Below are positions 1 through 9,837 of a stretch of DNA of 64,000 nt, piece after piece (within the stretch, counting starts at the first letter, position 1; the number at the start of each line of letters is the position of its first letter). Made by a program: the position numbers and the translations under genes. The DNA lies in the NCBI RefSeq assembly GCF_004362195.1, contig NZ_SNWG01000001.1, positions 558,001 through 622,000 on the forward strand. The letters are read 5' to 3'. Under the pieces are notes generated by a model. That model was not told the origin of the DNA and searched no databases. It saw nothing but the letters and a program-made list of their open reading frames with translations. This DNA comes from Microbacterium sp. BK668. GTDB taxonomy: Bacteria > Actinomycetota > Actinomycetes > Actinomycetales > Microbacteriaceae.

Positions 1-2107
1 TGCGCAGCACCTGAAGTGCTTCGGTGTAGGCGCCGGCCCGGCGCAGGACGCCCGCGACGTGAACGGCCACGACGGGCATCGGCAGGCTGTCGCCGAGACC
101 GCGCACGAGCTCGAGCGCGCGCTCACGATGACCGATCGCCTCTTCGAGAAGCGCCACCGCCACCTGACGGAACTTCGCCCACTCGACGCCCTGAACCTCG
201 CTGCGCGGCAGGAACTGCAGCTCGAGAGCCGCGCGACGGCACTGCCGCGGGTCGCCCGTCGCCGCCGCAGTGGCGGCGAGGTAGATGCGCGCGAGGTCGG
301 CGAAGGTGCTGCGGGCGCGGCCGAAGACGAGCACGCGGCGGAGCTCCAGTTCCGCCGCCTCCAGGTCGTGCGCCCAGTAGGCCAGAAGGCCCGCCGCCAC
401 GACGCCGCTGCCGCCGACGTACGCCACCCACGAGGTGGCATCGGCGTCGTCCTCGTCGAGGGTCGCCAGCACGACGCGCGCCGCCGTGTTGCGCCCGGCC
501 CAGACGAGCGCGTAGATCAGGACCTCGCGCGCTCGCCGTGTCAGAGAGCGATCGCCGACCGCCTCGGCCTCGCGCACCGCGGCCTCGAGGGTCTCGATCG
601 TCCGATCCGTGCTCGCGCGCAGACGCAGCTCGCTCCACCCGAGCACGAAGGTCAGCGCGGCGTGCTCCTTGGCGGTCAGCGTGCCGGCGGTCAGCAGCCG
701 CGCTCGCACAGCCGCGATGGCGGGACCGATCCGGTCACGCCCATCGACGAAGAAGAGACGCGCGATCTCGAGGGTCCGCTGCTCGATCTCGCTCTCGCCG
801 ATGCCGGCCTCTGCCGCATCGAAGAGCTCCCGCGCCCAGCGGTGCTCCCCGATCACATCGCGCGCGCAGGCCCGGATGAGATGGATGACCGGGCTCTCTG
901 CGCGATCCTGCGGGAGCGAGAGGCAGGCGCGGTCGAGGTCTGTCGCACCCTCGAGGGCGACGAGCGCCACCCAGGAGTTCAGGATGACCTTCTCGGCGCC
1001 GGCCGCATCGCCGAGGGCGACGAGATGGGCGACGGCCTCGAGGGGTCGCGTCACGGCGAGGAGCTCTCCGGCCAGGGCCCGCAGCGCCGCGAGGCGCTCC
1101 GGGCGCTCCTCGGCGAGCAGCTCGCGGCAGTGCCGGGCGAAAAGGGAGTGCCACCGGTAGAGCGGGCCGTCGAGGCCCTCGGTGCGCTCGAGGAAGAGGC
1201 CGAGACGGCGGCAGCGCTCCAGCATCCGTCCGCCATCGGAGCGCCCGGTGAGCGCCGAGGCGAACTCGGGGGTGAGCTCGTCGCAGACGGATGCCTCGAT
1301 CACGAACTCCGCGAGATCCGGGTCGAGGCCCGACAGGACGACATCGCGCACGTACTCGTGCATGAGCCCGCTCGTGCGGACGGCTGCCGAGCTGCGGGAC
1401 GAGCGTGGCGTGAGAAGGGCGAGTCGGACGGCGATCGGCCACCCGCCCGTATCGGCGTGGACGAGGGCCGCGTCGGCGTGGCTCTCCATCGCGACGGCGA
1501 GTGCCTCGATCTCCGGGCGCTCGAACGCGAGCGCCTCTGCGGCGATGACCGCCTCCGGGTGGCTCAGGACGAAGCGCGGCATGCGCAGTTCGAGCGAGGT
1601 CGTGCCGACGAGCACGACGCGCAGCGCCTGGGGCGGATGCTCGATGAGGTCGGCGAGGAGGCCGAACTCCAGGCTCTCGCCCGCGCGCTGCGCATCGTCG
1701 ATGACGAGGACGAACGGCTCCAGCATCCCCGCGAGCGCGGCCTCGAGCCGATGGTGCAGGTCGACCTTCTCGTTCGCCCCCACGAGCCCGAACGGATCGG
1801 TGACGCCGATCCGGTCGGGCGGCACGATGGATTCGATCGCCGCGATGACAGCGCCGTCCACCGCGTGCTCCTCGGTGGGAGCGAGAGCCAGCCAGGCGAC
1901 GAGGTGAGACGTGCGTTCGGCCCAGTTGCTGACGACGGTGGTCTTGCCGAAGCCGCTCGGGGCCGTGACGATCGTGACGGGGTTCTCGTCGACCATCTCG
2001 TCCAGCAGATCGAGGAGTGCCGGCCGCGGAAGGGAGACCGGCTGGCGCGTCGGCGGCTGATGCCGTGTCCACGTGCGAGAAGAAAGAGCACTCGCCTGCA
2101 ATGTCAT
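1..2107 (-). CDS. MalT/LuxR-type ATP-binding transcriptional regulator, C-terminal part outside window
   Basis: Large signal-transduction regulator of the MalT/LAL type. The N-terminal region holds an NTPase: Walker A APSGFGKTT lies near residues 47-55 and a Walker B-like FVLVIDDAQ near residue 111. Helical repeats follow (alternating Ala/Leu/Arg-rich segments with WAR/EALE signatures), as expected for the TPR-like sensor domain of MalT proteins. The open frame runs 702 codons from the ATG at 2107 to the window edge without a stop, so the LuxR-type HTH expected at the C-terminus would lie beyond position 1. A long open frame on the opposite strand is a GC-rich shadow. The ligand cannot be inferred. 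Family assignment is good, but the DNA-binding domain is not seen. Confidence 0.8.
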   Translation of the reverse strand, partial: MTLQASALSSRTWTRHQPPTRQPVSLPRPALLDLLDEMVDENPVTIVTAPSGFGKTTVVSNWAERTSHLVAWLALAPTEEHAVDGAVIAAIESIVPPDRIGVTDPFGLVGANEKVDLHHRLEAALAGMLEPFVLVIDDAQRAGESLEFGLLADLIEHPPQALRVVLVGTTSLELRMPRFVLSHPEAVIAAEALAFERPEIEALAVAMESHADAALVHADTGGWPIAVRLALLTPRSSRSSAAVRTSGLMHEYVRDVVLSGLDPDLAEFVIEASVCDELTPEFASALTGRSDGGRMLERCRRLGLFLERTEGLDGPLYRWHSLFARHCRELLAEERPERLAALRALAGELLAVTRPLEAVAHLVALGDAAGAEKVILNSWVALVALEGATDLDRACLSLPQDRAESPVIHLIRACARDVIGEHRWARELFDAAEAGIGESEIEQRTLEIARLFFVDGRDRIGPAIAAVRARLLTAGTLTAKEHAALTFVLGWSELRLRASTDRTIETLEAAVREAEAVGDRSLTRRAREVLIYALVWAGRNTAARVVLATLDEDDADATSWVAYVGGSGVVAAGLLAYWAHDLEAAELELRRVLVFGRARSTFADLARIYLAATAAATGDPRQCRRAALELQFLPRSEVQGVEWAKFRQVAVALLEEAIGHRERALELVRGLGDSLPMPVVAVHVAGVLRRAGAYTEALQVLR

Positions 2108-2285
2108 TCGCCCTCCCTTCACCCCCGAGGAAGCGGTGCCCGAAGCGGCGAGATCAGGTACCGGCGAACGCGCGCGGCTCACCCATAACAGACGAGCGGT
2201 GTGCGGACCGCAGACCTGACTCTACAGCGCAAGCGACGGTCGGGATGCGAAGGGCGGGTGAACCGCAACAAATCGGCATGCGACG

Positions 2286-2318
2286 AGAGGACCCCCGGCG
2301 GTACGCCGGGGGTCCTCT
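2286..2318 (-). terminator. Strong hairpin terminator after the PLDc_N/SHOCT gene
   Basis: Perfect 15-bp inverted repeat (2286-2300 and 2304-2318) with a 3-nt loop, placed 22 nt after the stop of the minus-strand gene that ends at 2340. There is no clear U-tract, which is common in GC-rich actinobacteria. It may also serve the opposite direction. Confidence 0.75.
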
Positions 2319-2339
2319 GCGCGATGGGGCTTGCGCGGT

Positions 2340-2732
2340 TCAGCTGAGGGCGCGCGCCTTGAGCTGGTCGTATTCGGCCTGCGAGATCGTGCCTGCCTTG
2401 AGCAGTTCCGACGCCTTGGCGATCTCATCGGCGGGACTGGCCCCGCTCCCCGCCACCGACTGGATGTAGGCCTGCTGCGCCTCCTGCTGCCGCTTCATCT
2501 CGGCGAGGCCCCGCTCCTGCATGCCGCGTCCGCGGGCGATGAGGTAGATCAGCGCGGTGAGGAAGGGGACGAAGATCAGGAACAGGACCCAGACGGCCTT
2601 CCACCATCCGCTGAGCTTGTGGTCGCGGAACAGGTCGCTGAAGATCGAGATCAGGACGAAGAGGTAGGCGACGAACGCGAAGATCCAGATGAACCACCAG
2701 ACCACGTCCCAGAAGTTGCTCCAGAGATTCAT
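2340..2732 (-). CDS. Small membrane protein with PLDc_N-like and SHOCT domains
   Basis: 130-residue protein. Two hydrophobic segments (about residues 10-32 and 45-66, rich in W, I, F and V) match the phospholipase-D N-terminal membrane-anchor family. A Gln/Glu/Ala-rich linker and a C-terminal SHOCT motif follow (EIAKASELLKAGTISQAEYD). SHOCT is a short C-terminal oligomerisation-type motif and no catalytic HKD motif is present. The start at 2732 is chosen over an upstream in-frame ATG because a GGGAGA ribosome-binding site lies 7-8 nt ahead. It is followed by a strong terminator and preceded by two other small genes on the same strand. Probably a membrane-associated scaffold or stress protein; function unknown. 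Confidence 0.75.
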   Translation of the reverse strand: MNLWSNFWDVVWWFIWIFAFVAYLFVLISIFSDLFRDHKLSGWWKAVWVLFLIFVPFLTALIYLIARGRGMQERGLAEMKRQQEAQQAYIQSVAGSGASPADEIAKASELLKAGTISQAEYDQLKARALS

Positions 2733-2874
2733 GGCATTTCTCCCAAGATTGAGTTTTCGTGTGCGGACCGGCGTCCGCACTTTCATTCTGTTGCTCGCAT
2801 GAACGAGGCGCCGTGCCCTTCACCCTTGGAAGATGAGGACGCGGCGCCCCGTGGCGAGGGGGCCGGTGACGGCC

Positions 2875-3243
2875 TCAGCCGCCGAGCAGCCGCGCCTTGG
2901 CGGCCTCGAACTCGGCGTCGCTGAGCGCCCCGGCGTCCTTCAGCGCGGACAGCTTCTGCAGCGATGCGACGATGTCCTCGCCCCCGCCCGCGGCTTCCGC
3001 CGGCGCCGGCGCGGGCGCGGGCGGAGCGGCGTACGCCATCTGCTGCGCGACCGCCTGCTGCGCCGCCGCGTTCATCGCGGCCTGTTGCTGCGCGGCCTCG
3101 TACTGCTGCTGCTCGTACTCGTCCTGCGCCTTGCGCTGCTGGCGGTTGTTCATGCCGTTGTTCACGGCGGTCGCCGTGCCCGCGACGACGGCGGTGCGCG
3201 CAGCGAGCCCGACGAGGCCCGGACGTCCCACTCTGCGGATCAT
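2875..3243 (-). CDS. SHOCT-domain protein with Gln/Ala-rich coiled segment
   Basis: 122 residues. The N-terminal basic/hydrophobic part (RVGRPGLVGLAARTAVVAG) could be a short membrane or amphipathic segment. A Gln/Ala/Tyr-rich coiled region (about 33-75), a Pro/Ala linker and a C-terminal SHOCT motif follow (LSALKDAGALSDAEFEAAK). Its ATG overlaps the stop of the upstream DUF6325 gene by 4 nt (ATGA), so the two are translationally coupled. With the 2340-2732 gene it makes a pair of SHOCT proteins in one locus, which hints at mutual assembly. Enzymatic activity is not apparent. Confidence 0.75.
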   Translation of the reverse strand: MIRRVGRPGLVGLAARTAVVAGTATAVNNGMNNRQQRKAQDEYEQQQYEAAQQQAAMNAAAQQAVAQQMAYAAPPAPAPAPAEAAGGGEDIVASLQKLSALKDAGALSDAEFEAAKARLLGG

Positions 3244-3725
3244 GCCTTCTCTCCTTCGCTCTGCTCGATCTCTTCGATCGCTTCTTCGATGATCTCCTCG
3301 GCGACCTCTTCCTCGATCGCGTCGACGAGTGCGTTCACGACGGGTGCCGGGATGCGCTCGGAGGACAGCACGACTCCGCCGCTGGCCGCGAGGCTCGAGG
3401 CGAGGCGACGGGCGTAGACGAGCTCGAGGGCGACGACGGCCGCGGAGCCGCCCTCGGGCACGAGCTCTGCGAGCTCGGCGATGTCCTCCTCGCCCGTGAT
3501 GCCCGACAGCACGAGGTCGAGTGCGGCGTAGTCGTCGTCGTCGTCCTCGATCTCGACGACGGTGACGTCGCCGGACTCGGACTTCGAGATCACGACGAAG
3601 TCCAGCACCCGTAGGATGCCGTCGTCGACGAGCTCTGCGAGCTCGCCGATGAGCGCCGGGTCGGGCCTCTCCCCCTCGAGGCCGAGCAGGAACAGCTCGA
3701 CCGGACCGTAACGGAATTCAGCCAT
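3240..3725 (-). CDS. DUF6325-type acidic protein
   Basis: 161 residues, strongly acidic, with a run of aspartates near residue 60 and a Glu-rich C-terminus. The opening (YGPVELFLLGLEG) and the pattern of alternating helices and VLDFVVI strands resemble the small actinobacterial DUF6325 family often found next to SHOCT proteins. No transmembrane segment or catalytic motif is visible. An AGAAGGGA ribosome-binding site precedes the ATG at 3725. First gene of the coupled pair with the SHOCT gene at 3243. The 171-bp gap to the lactonase gene must hold its promoter, but I see no convincing hexamers. Confidence 0.65.
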   Translation of the reverse strand: MAEFRYGPVELFLLGLEGERPDPALIGELAELVDDGILRVLDFVVISKSESGDVTVVEIEDDDDDYAALDLVLSGITGEEDIAELAELVPEGGSAAVVALELVYARRLASSLAASGGVVLSSERIPAPVVNALVDAIEEEVAEEIIEEAIEEIEQSEGEKA

Positions 3726-3896
3726 GGTCTTCCCTTCTGAAGTTTCGGGTCGACACCTGGTGGGCGGGAGCCGCCGGCCCGGCGGGATCAGCCCCCCGGC
3801 GTCGATCTCAAGCTATCCCCGGGGTTGTCGGGTGGATACCCCCGCGAAGGGCGCGCGTCGCGGGATTCACCCGTCGCGGGCGAGGGATGCTGCGAC

Positions 3897-5072
3897 TCAG
3901 CGTGCGGGCACGATGCAGGTCGGCGACGGCGCCGGCGTGCGGTGCCGGACGCGACCGGGAACCCCGGTGCGGAGGTCGATGCCCAGCGAGGCGACCTCCT
4001 CGGAGAGCTGCCCCGCGACGAGCAGATCGTCGCGCATCACGACGTGGTGGCGCGGCCAGTGAACGCCCGCCTCGACCAGGGCGGTCGGCTGGATCACGTC
4101 TCCCTCGCCGCGCACGCCGAGCACCGCGATCGTGTCGCTTCCCCGCACTCCGGCGTACAGGAATCTCCCGTCTCGGGAGGAGGCGATCTCGGCCGCCGTG
4201 TCTTCGGGAGGGATCCCCGCCGCGAGGGGCGTGCCGGCCACGATGCGCCACGCGCCGGCTTCGTCGGGCGCGAGCGCGAACACCTCGTGCGACAGCTCCG
4301 TGACGACGTAGAGGTGGCCGCTCGGATGCCACACGGCATGCCGTGGACCCGACCCTCGGGGCAGCACGACATCCTGCATCGCGGCCGGGCCCCGGGTGCC
4401 CGACCGCCAGAAGCGGACGAGATCGAACCCCATGTCCGTCGTCGCGACGACCCCCCGGGGCAGGAAGATCGCCTGATGCGCGTGCGAAAGTCGGGATGCC
4501 TCTGCGCCCGCATCCGACGTCGCCTCGGGCTCCGGATCGACGCCGGGAACGAGGTGCGCGTACTCCTCGCCGGCGGCCTCGCGCAGCGCCCGTGCGGCGG
4601 CCGCGAGGTCGAGATCGCCTGCGCCGGCCGGCGGCGGCGCTTCGGGGCCGTACGGGTCGGCGGCGGAGGGCGCGATGGCCGGCGCGGACGGGCGGCCCGA
4701 GGCATCCGTCGTCATGCGGACGACCCGCCCGTCGCCCCAGCAGCTCGCGACGAGCGACGAGCCGTCGGGGGCCACCGCGATATGGCAGACCGCCTCTCCG
4801 GCCTCGACGGGATCGCCCAAGGCGATGAAGGATGCCTCGCCCGTGCGGCGGAAGGCCTGCACGGTCCCCGCGCCCTCGAGCGCGGCGTAGACGACGTCGA
4901 GCGCGGGATGGGCCGTGACCCACGAGGGCGATCCGCCCGTTGCGACGGCGTCGCCGGCGAAGCCGAGCGAACCCCCGGCGAGCGCCGCGTCGGGAGCACC
5001 GGCGTGGAGGATGCCGATGCCCGTCGCCGAGCCGCCCATGTCGGCGGAGTAGCCGCCGAGCCAGAACCTCAC
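3897..5072 (-). CDS. Lactonase-family beta-propeller protein
   Basis: 391 residues with the repeat pattern of the seven-bladed lactonase/YbhE family: HIAVAPDGSSLVASCWGDG near 100, HAVWHPSGHLYVVTELS near 240 and SRDGRFLYAGVRGSDTIAVL near 295. Family members include 6-phosphogluconolactonase (Pgl), which hydrolyses 6-phosphoglucono-1,5-lactone in the pentose phosphate pathway, as well as muconate lactonizing homologues; the substrate here is not determinable. No signal peptide, so cytoplasmic. It starts 3 nt after the purA stop, so it is probably co-transcribed with purA, and no operon logic for that pairing is obvious. An in-frame Glu/Ala-rich insert near 150-190 looks like a surface loop. Confidence 0.75.
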   Translation of the reverse strand: MRFWLGGYSADMGGSATGIGILHAGAPDAALAGGSLGFAGDAVATGGSPSWVTAHPALDVVYAALEGAGTVQAFRRTGEASFIALGDPVEAGEAVCHIAVAPDGSSLVASCWGDGRVVRMTTDASGRPSAPAIAPSAADPYGPEAPPPAGAGDLDLAAAARALREAAGEEYAHLVPGVDPEPEATSDAGAEASRLSHAHQAIFLPRGVVATTDMGFDLVRFWRSGTRGPAAMQDVVLPRGSGPRHAVWHPSGHLYVVTELSHEVFALAPDEAGAWRIVAGTPLAAGIPPEDTAAEIASSRDGRFLYAGVRGSDTIAVLGVRGEGDVIQPTALVEAGVHWPRHHVVMRDDLLVAGQLSEEVASLGIDLRTGVPGRVRHRTPAPSPTCIVPAR

Positions 5073-5075
5073 GGC

Positions 5076-6362
5076 CTAGTCGATGAGGTCGTGGCGCACG
5101 ACGACCGCGTCCCGGGCGGCGCCCACGCCGATGACCGAGATGCGCGTGCCGCTCATCCGCTCGAGGGCGAGGACGTAGTCGCGCGCTTCGACCGGAAGGT
5201 CCTCGAAGCTCCGCGCCTGCGAGATGTCGTCGGTCCATCCCGGGAAATGCTCGAGGATCGGCTTCGCGTGGTGGAAGTCGGACTGGTTGACGGGAATCTC
5301 GTCGAACCGCTCGCCGTCGACCTCGTAGGCGACGCACACCGGGATCCGGTCGAGGCCGGTGAGGATGTCGAGCTTCGTCAGCACGATGTCGGTGATGCCG
5401 TTGATGCGGGTCGCGTAGCGGGTGATCGGCGCGTCGTACCAGCCCACCCGGCGCGGACGGCCGGTCGTCGTGCCGAACTCGAAGCCGCGCGAGCGCAGCC
5501 ATTCGCCGTTCTCGTCGAAGAGCTCGGTGGGGAAGGGACCCGAGCCGACACGCGTCGTGTACGCCTTCGCGATGCCGACGACCCGGTCGAGGCGGTTGGG
5601 CCCGACGCCCGAGCCTGTCGCGGCGCCGCCGGCGGTCGCCGACGACGAGGTGACGAAGGGGTACGTCCCGTGGTCTACGTCGAGCATGGTGGCCTGCCCG
5701 CCCTCGAAGACGACGACGTCGCCGGCGTCGAGGGCGTCGTTCAGGAGCAGAGACGTGTCGGCGACCATGGGGCGCAGTCGCTCCACGTACGACAGGAGGT
5801 CGTCGACGACCTCGTCGACCGCGATGGCGCGGCGGTTGTAGACCTTCAGCAGCAGGTGATTCTTCTGGTCGAGGGCGCCCTCGACCTTCTGGCGCAGGAT
5901 GTTCTCGTCGAAGAGGTCCTGCACGCGGATCCCCACCCGGTTGATCTTGTCGGCGTAGGCCGGGCCGATTCCGCGGCCCGTCGTGCCGATCTGGCGCTTG
6001 CCGAGGAAGCGCTCCGTCACCTTGTCGAGCGTCCGGTGATACTGCGTGACGATGTGAGCGTTCGCGCTGATCCGCAGGCGCGACGTGTCGAGGCCGCGGG
6101 CGTGGAGGGCCTCGAGCTCGGCGAAGAGCACCTCCAGGTCGACGACGACGCCGTTGCCGATGACCGGGTTGACCCCGGGAGACAGGATGCCGGATGGCAG
6201 CAGGTGCAGAGCGTACTTCTCGTCGCCGATGACCACGGTGTGCCCGGCGTTGTTCCCGCCGTTGAATTTGACGACCCAGTCGGTGCGCTCGCCGAGAAGA
6301 TCGGTGGCCTTGCCTTTGCCCTCGTCCCCCCACTGGACTCCGACGATGACGATGCCAGGCAT
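5076..6362 (-). CDS. purA: Adenylosuccinate synthase
   Basis: 428 residues, the normal length for PurA. It couples GTP hydrolysis to condensation of IMP with aspartate, giving adenylosuccinate in AMP synthesis. The P-loop signature [11 protein letters not shown] occupies residues 8-18 with the catalytic Asp13. The NAGHTV motif with the catalytic His follows near 40, and [12 protein letters not shown] near 125-136 is the second family signature. A strong GGGGGAGG ribosome-binding site precedes the ATG. A TAAGAT -10 lies at 6399-6404 (minus), followed by an about 37-nt leader. The region where its -35 should lie is the 14-bp tandem repeat at 6420-6475. Confidence 0.97.
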   Translation of the reverse strand: MPGIVIVGVQWGDEGKGKATDLLGERTDWVVKFNGGNNAGHTVVIGDEKYALHLLPSGILSPGVNPVIGNGVVVDLEVLFAELEALHARGLDTSRLRISANAHIVTQYHRTLDKVTERFLGKRQIGTTGRGIGPAYADKINRVGIRVQDLFDENILRQKVEGALDQKNHLLLKVYNRRAIAVDEVVDDLLSYVERLRPMVADTSLLLNDALDAGDVVVFEGGQATMLDVDHGTYPFVTSSSATAGGAATGSGVGPNRLDRVVGIAKAYTTRVGSGPFPTELFDENGEWLRSRGFEFGTTTGRPRRVGWYDAPITRYATRINGITDIVLTKLDILTGLDRIPVCVAYEVDGERFDEIPVNQSDFHHAKPILEHFPGWTDDISQARSFEDLPVEARDYVLALERMSGTRISVIGVGAARDAVVVRHDLID

Positions 6363-6398
6363 GGGGCCTCCCCCGTTCGTAGCGGACGGTTACACCAC

Positions 6399-6487
6399 AT
6401 CTTATCGAGGGACGCTTCACCCGCCGCGCGGAGCCCGCCGCGCGGAGCCCGCCGCGCGGAGCCCGCCGCGCGGAGCCTCGCTAGGGT
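6399..6487. promoter_or_regulatory. Divergent promoters of purA and the Pr6Pr gene
   Basis: On the minus strand TAAGAT (6404-6399) is a good -10 for purA. On the plus strand TAGGGT (6482-6487) lies exactly 6 nt before the ATG at 6494, predicting a leaderless transcript. The DNA between the two boxes is filled by four copies of a 14-bp repeat, so both -35 regions fall within or at the edge of the repeat. Confidence 0.55.
6420..6475. repeat. Four perfect tandem copies of a 14-bp GC-only repeat
   Basis: The unit CCCGCCGCGCGGAG occurs at 6420, 6434, 6448 and 6462 without a mismatch. Each unit contains the palindrome CCGCGCGG. Perfect identity suggests recent slippage expansion and possible copy-number variation between strains. 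It spaces the purA and Pr6Pr promoters. Confidence 0.95.
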
Positions 6488-6493
6488 GAGCAC

Positions 6494-7240
6494 ATGACCC
6501 GTTCTCGCCGGTGGGCTCGGACGTGGACCGTGCTCCGCCTCGCGATGGCCGCGCTCATCGCCGCCGCGGTGATCGCGCAGGCGGCCCGCACGATCGGCGG
6601 CGCCGTCGCGTCCGGTGGAGACGTGCTCACGACAGCGGTCAACTTCTTCAGCTTCTTCACGATCCTCTCGAACGTGCTCTCCGTCGTCGTGCTCGCCTGG
6701 GCGGGCATGTGGTTCTGGACGCGGGGCACGAGCGATCCGGCGGAACCCGAGCCGCGCGTGCTCGCGACACTGCTCGCGTGCGCGACGACGTACATGATCG
6801 TGACGGGCATCGTCTACAACACGCTCCTGCGCAGCATCGCGCTGCCGCAGGGCACGACGGTGCCCTGGTCGAATGAGATCCTGCACGTGGTCGGGCCCGT
6901 CTTCCTGCTCGCCGACCTCCTCCTCGGACCGCGCCGGCGCGCGCTGCCGTGGCGCGGGGTCGCGGAGATCGTCGTCGTGCCTCTCGCCTGGGTCGTGTAC
7001 ACGCTCGTGCGGGGGCCGCTCACGACCAACCCGGTCTCGGGCCAGCCGTTCTGGTATCCGTATCCCTTCCTCAACCCGAACAGCTTCGAGGACGGCTACG
7101 TGACCGTGGCCGTCTACGTCGTCGGAATCGCCGTCGTCATCGCCCTCGCTGCGTGGCTCGTCGTCGGCGTCGGTCGTCGTCGCGCGCAGAGCGCGGCATC
7201 CGACCGGGAGGCCGAAACGGCAGCCACGACAGCGGACTGA
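6494..7240 (+). CDS. Pr6Pr-type integral membrane protein (copy 1)
   Basis: 248 residues with about six hydrophobic helices. Conserved features shared with the next gene are the FFSFFTILSNVLSVVVLAWA helix near 50-70, TGIVYNTLLR near 105, NEILHVVGPVFLLADLLL near 128, and a WYPYPFLNPN motif near 188. I recognise this as the Pr6Pr family of actinobacterial membrane proteins, which has no established function. TAGGGT at 6482-6487 lies 6 nt before the ATG and there is no ribosome-binding site, so the mRNA is probably leaderless. Tandem paralogue of the gene at 7432. Confidence 0.75.
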   Translation: MTRSRRWARTWTVLRLAMAALIAAAVIAQAARTIGGAVASGGDVLTTAVNFFSFFTILSNVLSVVVLAWAGMWFWTRGTSDPAEPEPRVLATLLACATTYMIVTGIVYNTLLRSIALPQGTTVPWSNEILHVVGPVFLLADLLLGPRRRALPWRGVAEIVVVPLAWVVYTLVRGPLTTNPVSGQPFWYPYPFLNPNSFEDGYVTVAVYVVGIAVVIALAAWLVVGVGRRRAQSAASDREAETAATTAD

Positions 7241-7255
7241 CATCGCTTGTGGCAT

Positions 7256-7277
7256 GTGTCCACTTTTCGGGGGACAC
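7256..7277 (+). terminator. Weak hairpin after Pr6Pr copy 1
   Basis: GTGTCC (7256-7261) and GGACAC (7272-7277) pair around a 10-nt loop 15 nt after the stop. The stem is short. The rest of 7278-7431 is visibly more AT-rich than its surroundings and precedes the second Pr6Pr gene; no ORF in it looks genuine. Confidence 0.35.
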
Positions 7278-7431
7278 GTTGTGAGCTGTACACAAAGAGG
7301 CGCGTTTTGTGCGCGTTCAAATCGCTTCCAATCCGACGGGATTTCGCGGACGCATACAGCAGAGCCGGTACACCTGACGCCAATGGGGGACGACAAATCC
7401 ATAGCAAGCAAGACTCGGAAAGGTCGTCGAA

Positions 7432-8166
7432 ATGTATTGGGTATGGTTCAGGATCGCGGCCGCGGCCACCGCCCTGTCGGGCGTCGTCGCAGGTCTCGTG
7501 GTCAATGTCGACCGGGCAGCGCGCCAGCAGCAGATGCTGGGCGACGTCTTGGCCAACTACTTCAGCCTGTTCACGATCGTGTCGACGCTGCTGAGCGTCG
7601 TCGTGCTCGCCGTCGCCGTCAACTGGTCGGAACGGCACCCTGGGACCTCGCCCGAGCCGATGGGGATCGCGCTCGGACTGGCCGCCGTGGCGGGGCCGAT
7701 CTTCCTGCTCGGCATCGTCTACAACGTCCTGCTGCGGGGCCTTCCGTCGGCCGTCGCGCTGGGGGACTCCGCCGGCATCGCCCTCCTCGACAAGTACGCC
7801 GCCGAGGTGCTGCACGTCGTCATGCCGATCTACTTCCTGATCGACCTGCTGCTGGCGCCGCGTCGGCGCGGACTGCCGTGGTGGTCGCTCGGCGTGCTCG
7901 TCGGCTACCCGATCACGTGGGTCACGTACACGATGGTGCGCGGCGAGCGCGTCGCGAGCCCCGACGGGACCACCCCGTGGTGGTACCCGTACCCGTTCCT
8001 CGACCCGCACATCGCGGGCGGGTACCGCTCGCCGCTCCTCTATATAGCGGTCATGACGGCGGGCTTCCTGGCGATCGGCGCCGTCATCATCGCCGTCGGC
8101 CGCCACCGCGAGAAGAGGGCGGCACGGGGTCGCACGCCCCGGGCACGCGGCGCGCTGATGATCTGA
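7432..8166 (+). CDS. Pr6Pr-type integral membrane protein (copy 2)
   Basis: 244 residues, six predicted helices. It repeats the landmarks of its neighbour: YFSLFTIVSTLLSVVVLAVA near 40-60, LGIVYNVLLRG near 98, AEVLHVVMPIYFLIDLLL near 124, and WWYPYPFLDPH near 183. A GGAAAGG ribosome-binding site precedes the ATG, unlike copy 1, so the duplicates differ in translation initiation. A 191-nt, relatively AT-rich gap separates the two genes, so this copy probably has its own promoter. It is followed by the terminator at 8182-8219. Function unknown. Confidence 0.75.
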   Translation: MYWVWFRIAAAATALSGVVAGLVVNVDRAARQQQMLGDVLANYFSLFTIVSTLLSVVVLAVAVNWSERHPGTSPEPMGIALGLAAVAGPIFLLGIVYNVLLRGLPSAVALGDSAGIALLDKYAAEVLHVVMPIYFLIDLLLAPRRRGLPWWSLGVLVGYPITWVTYTMVRGERVASPDGTTPWWYPYPFLDPHIAGGYRSPLLYIAVMTAGFLAIGAVIIAVGRHREKRAARGRTPRARGALMI

Positions 8167-8171
8167 CGTGA

Positions 8172-9707
<1,536 letters not shown>

Positions 9708-9743
9708 CCCTTTCCCGTGAAGGCATTCCGCGCACTCGCGGGA

Positions 9744-9812
9744 TAGAGTGCGAGACGGTGTCCCACGACCCGACGTGTGACACTGAGGACCGCGGTCGAT
9801 GAACCGCGGTCC
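9744..9812 (+). promoter_or_regulatory. Candidate -10 and leader hairpin ahead of the acylase gene
   Basis: TAGAGT at 9744-9749 is a plausible -10, giving a start near 9756. A perfect 10-bp inverted repeat (9787-9796 with 9803-9812, 6-nt loop) follows within the predicted leader. The hairpin could instead be the argG terminator read through from the left. There is no U-run. Confidence 0.4.
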
Positions 9813-9837
9813 CACTCCGCGTCTCCAGGAAGTGTCG

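Noticed and set aside
59..2188. Long plus-strand open frame of about 700 codons opposite the MalT-type gene
   Set aside because: Its translation is Arg/Glu/Ala-rich without domain motifs; the minus-strand frame carries Walker motifs and clean family sequence. High GC makes such shadow frames common.
3825..6497. Long plus-strand frame across lactonase and purA
   Set aside because: It has shadow composition and runs over two clearly recognised genes.
7241..7431. Small ORFs in the AT-richer spacer between the Pr6Pr genes
   Set aside because: The frames lack ribosome-binding sites and codon bias; they are more likely promoter and leader.
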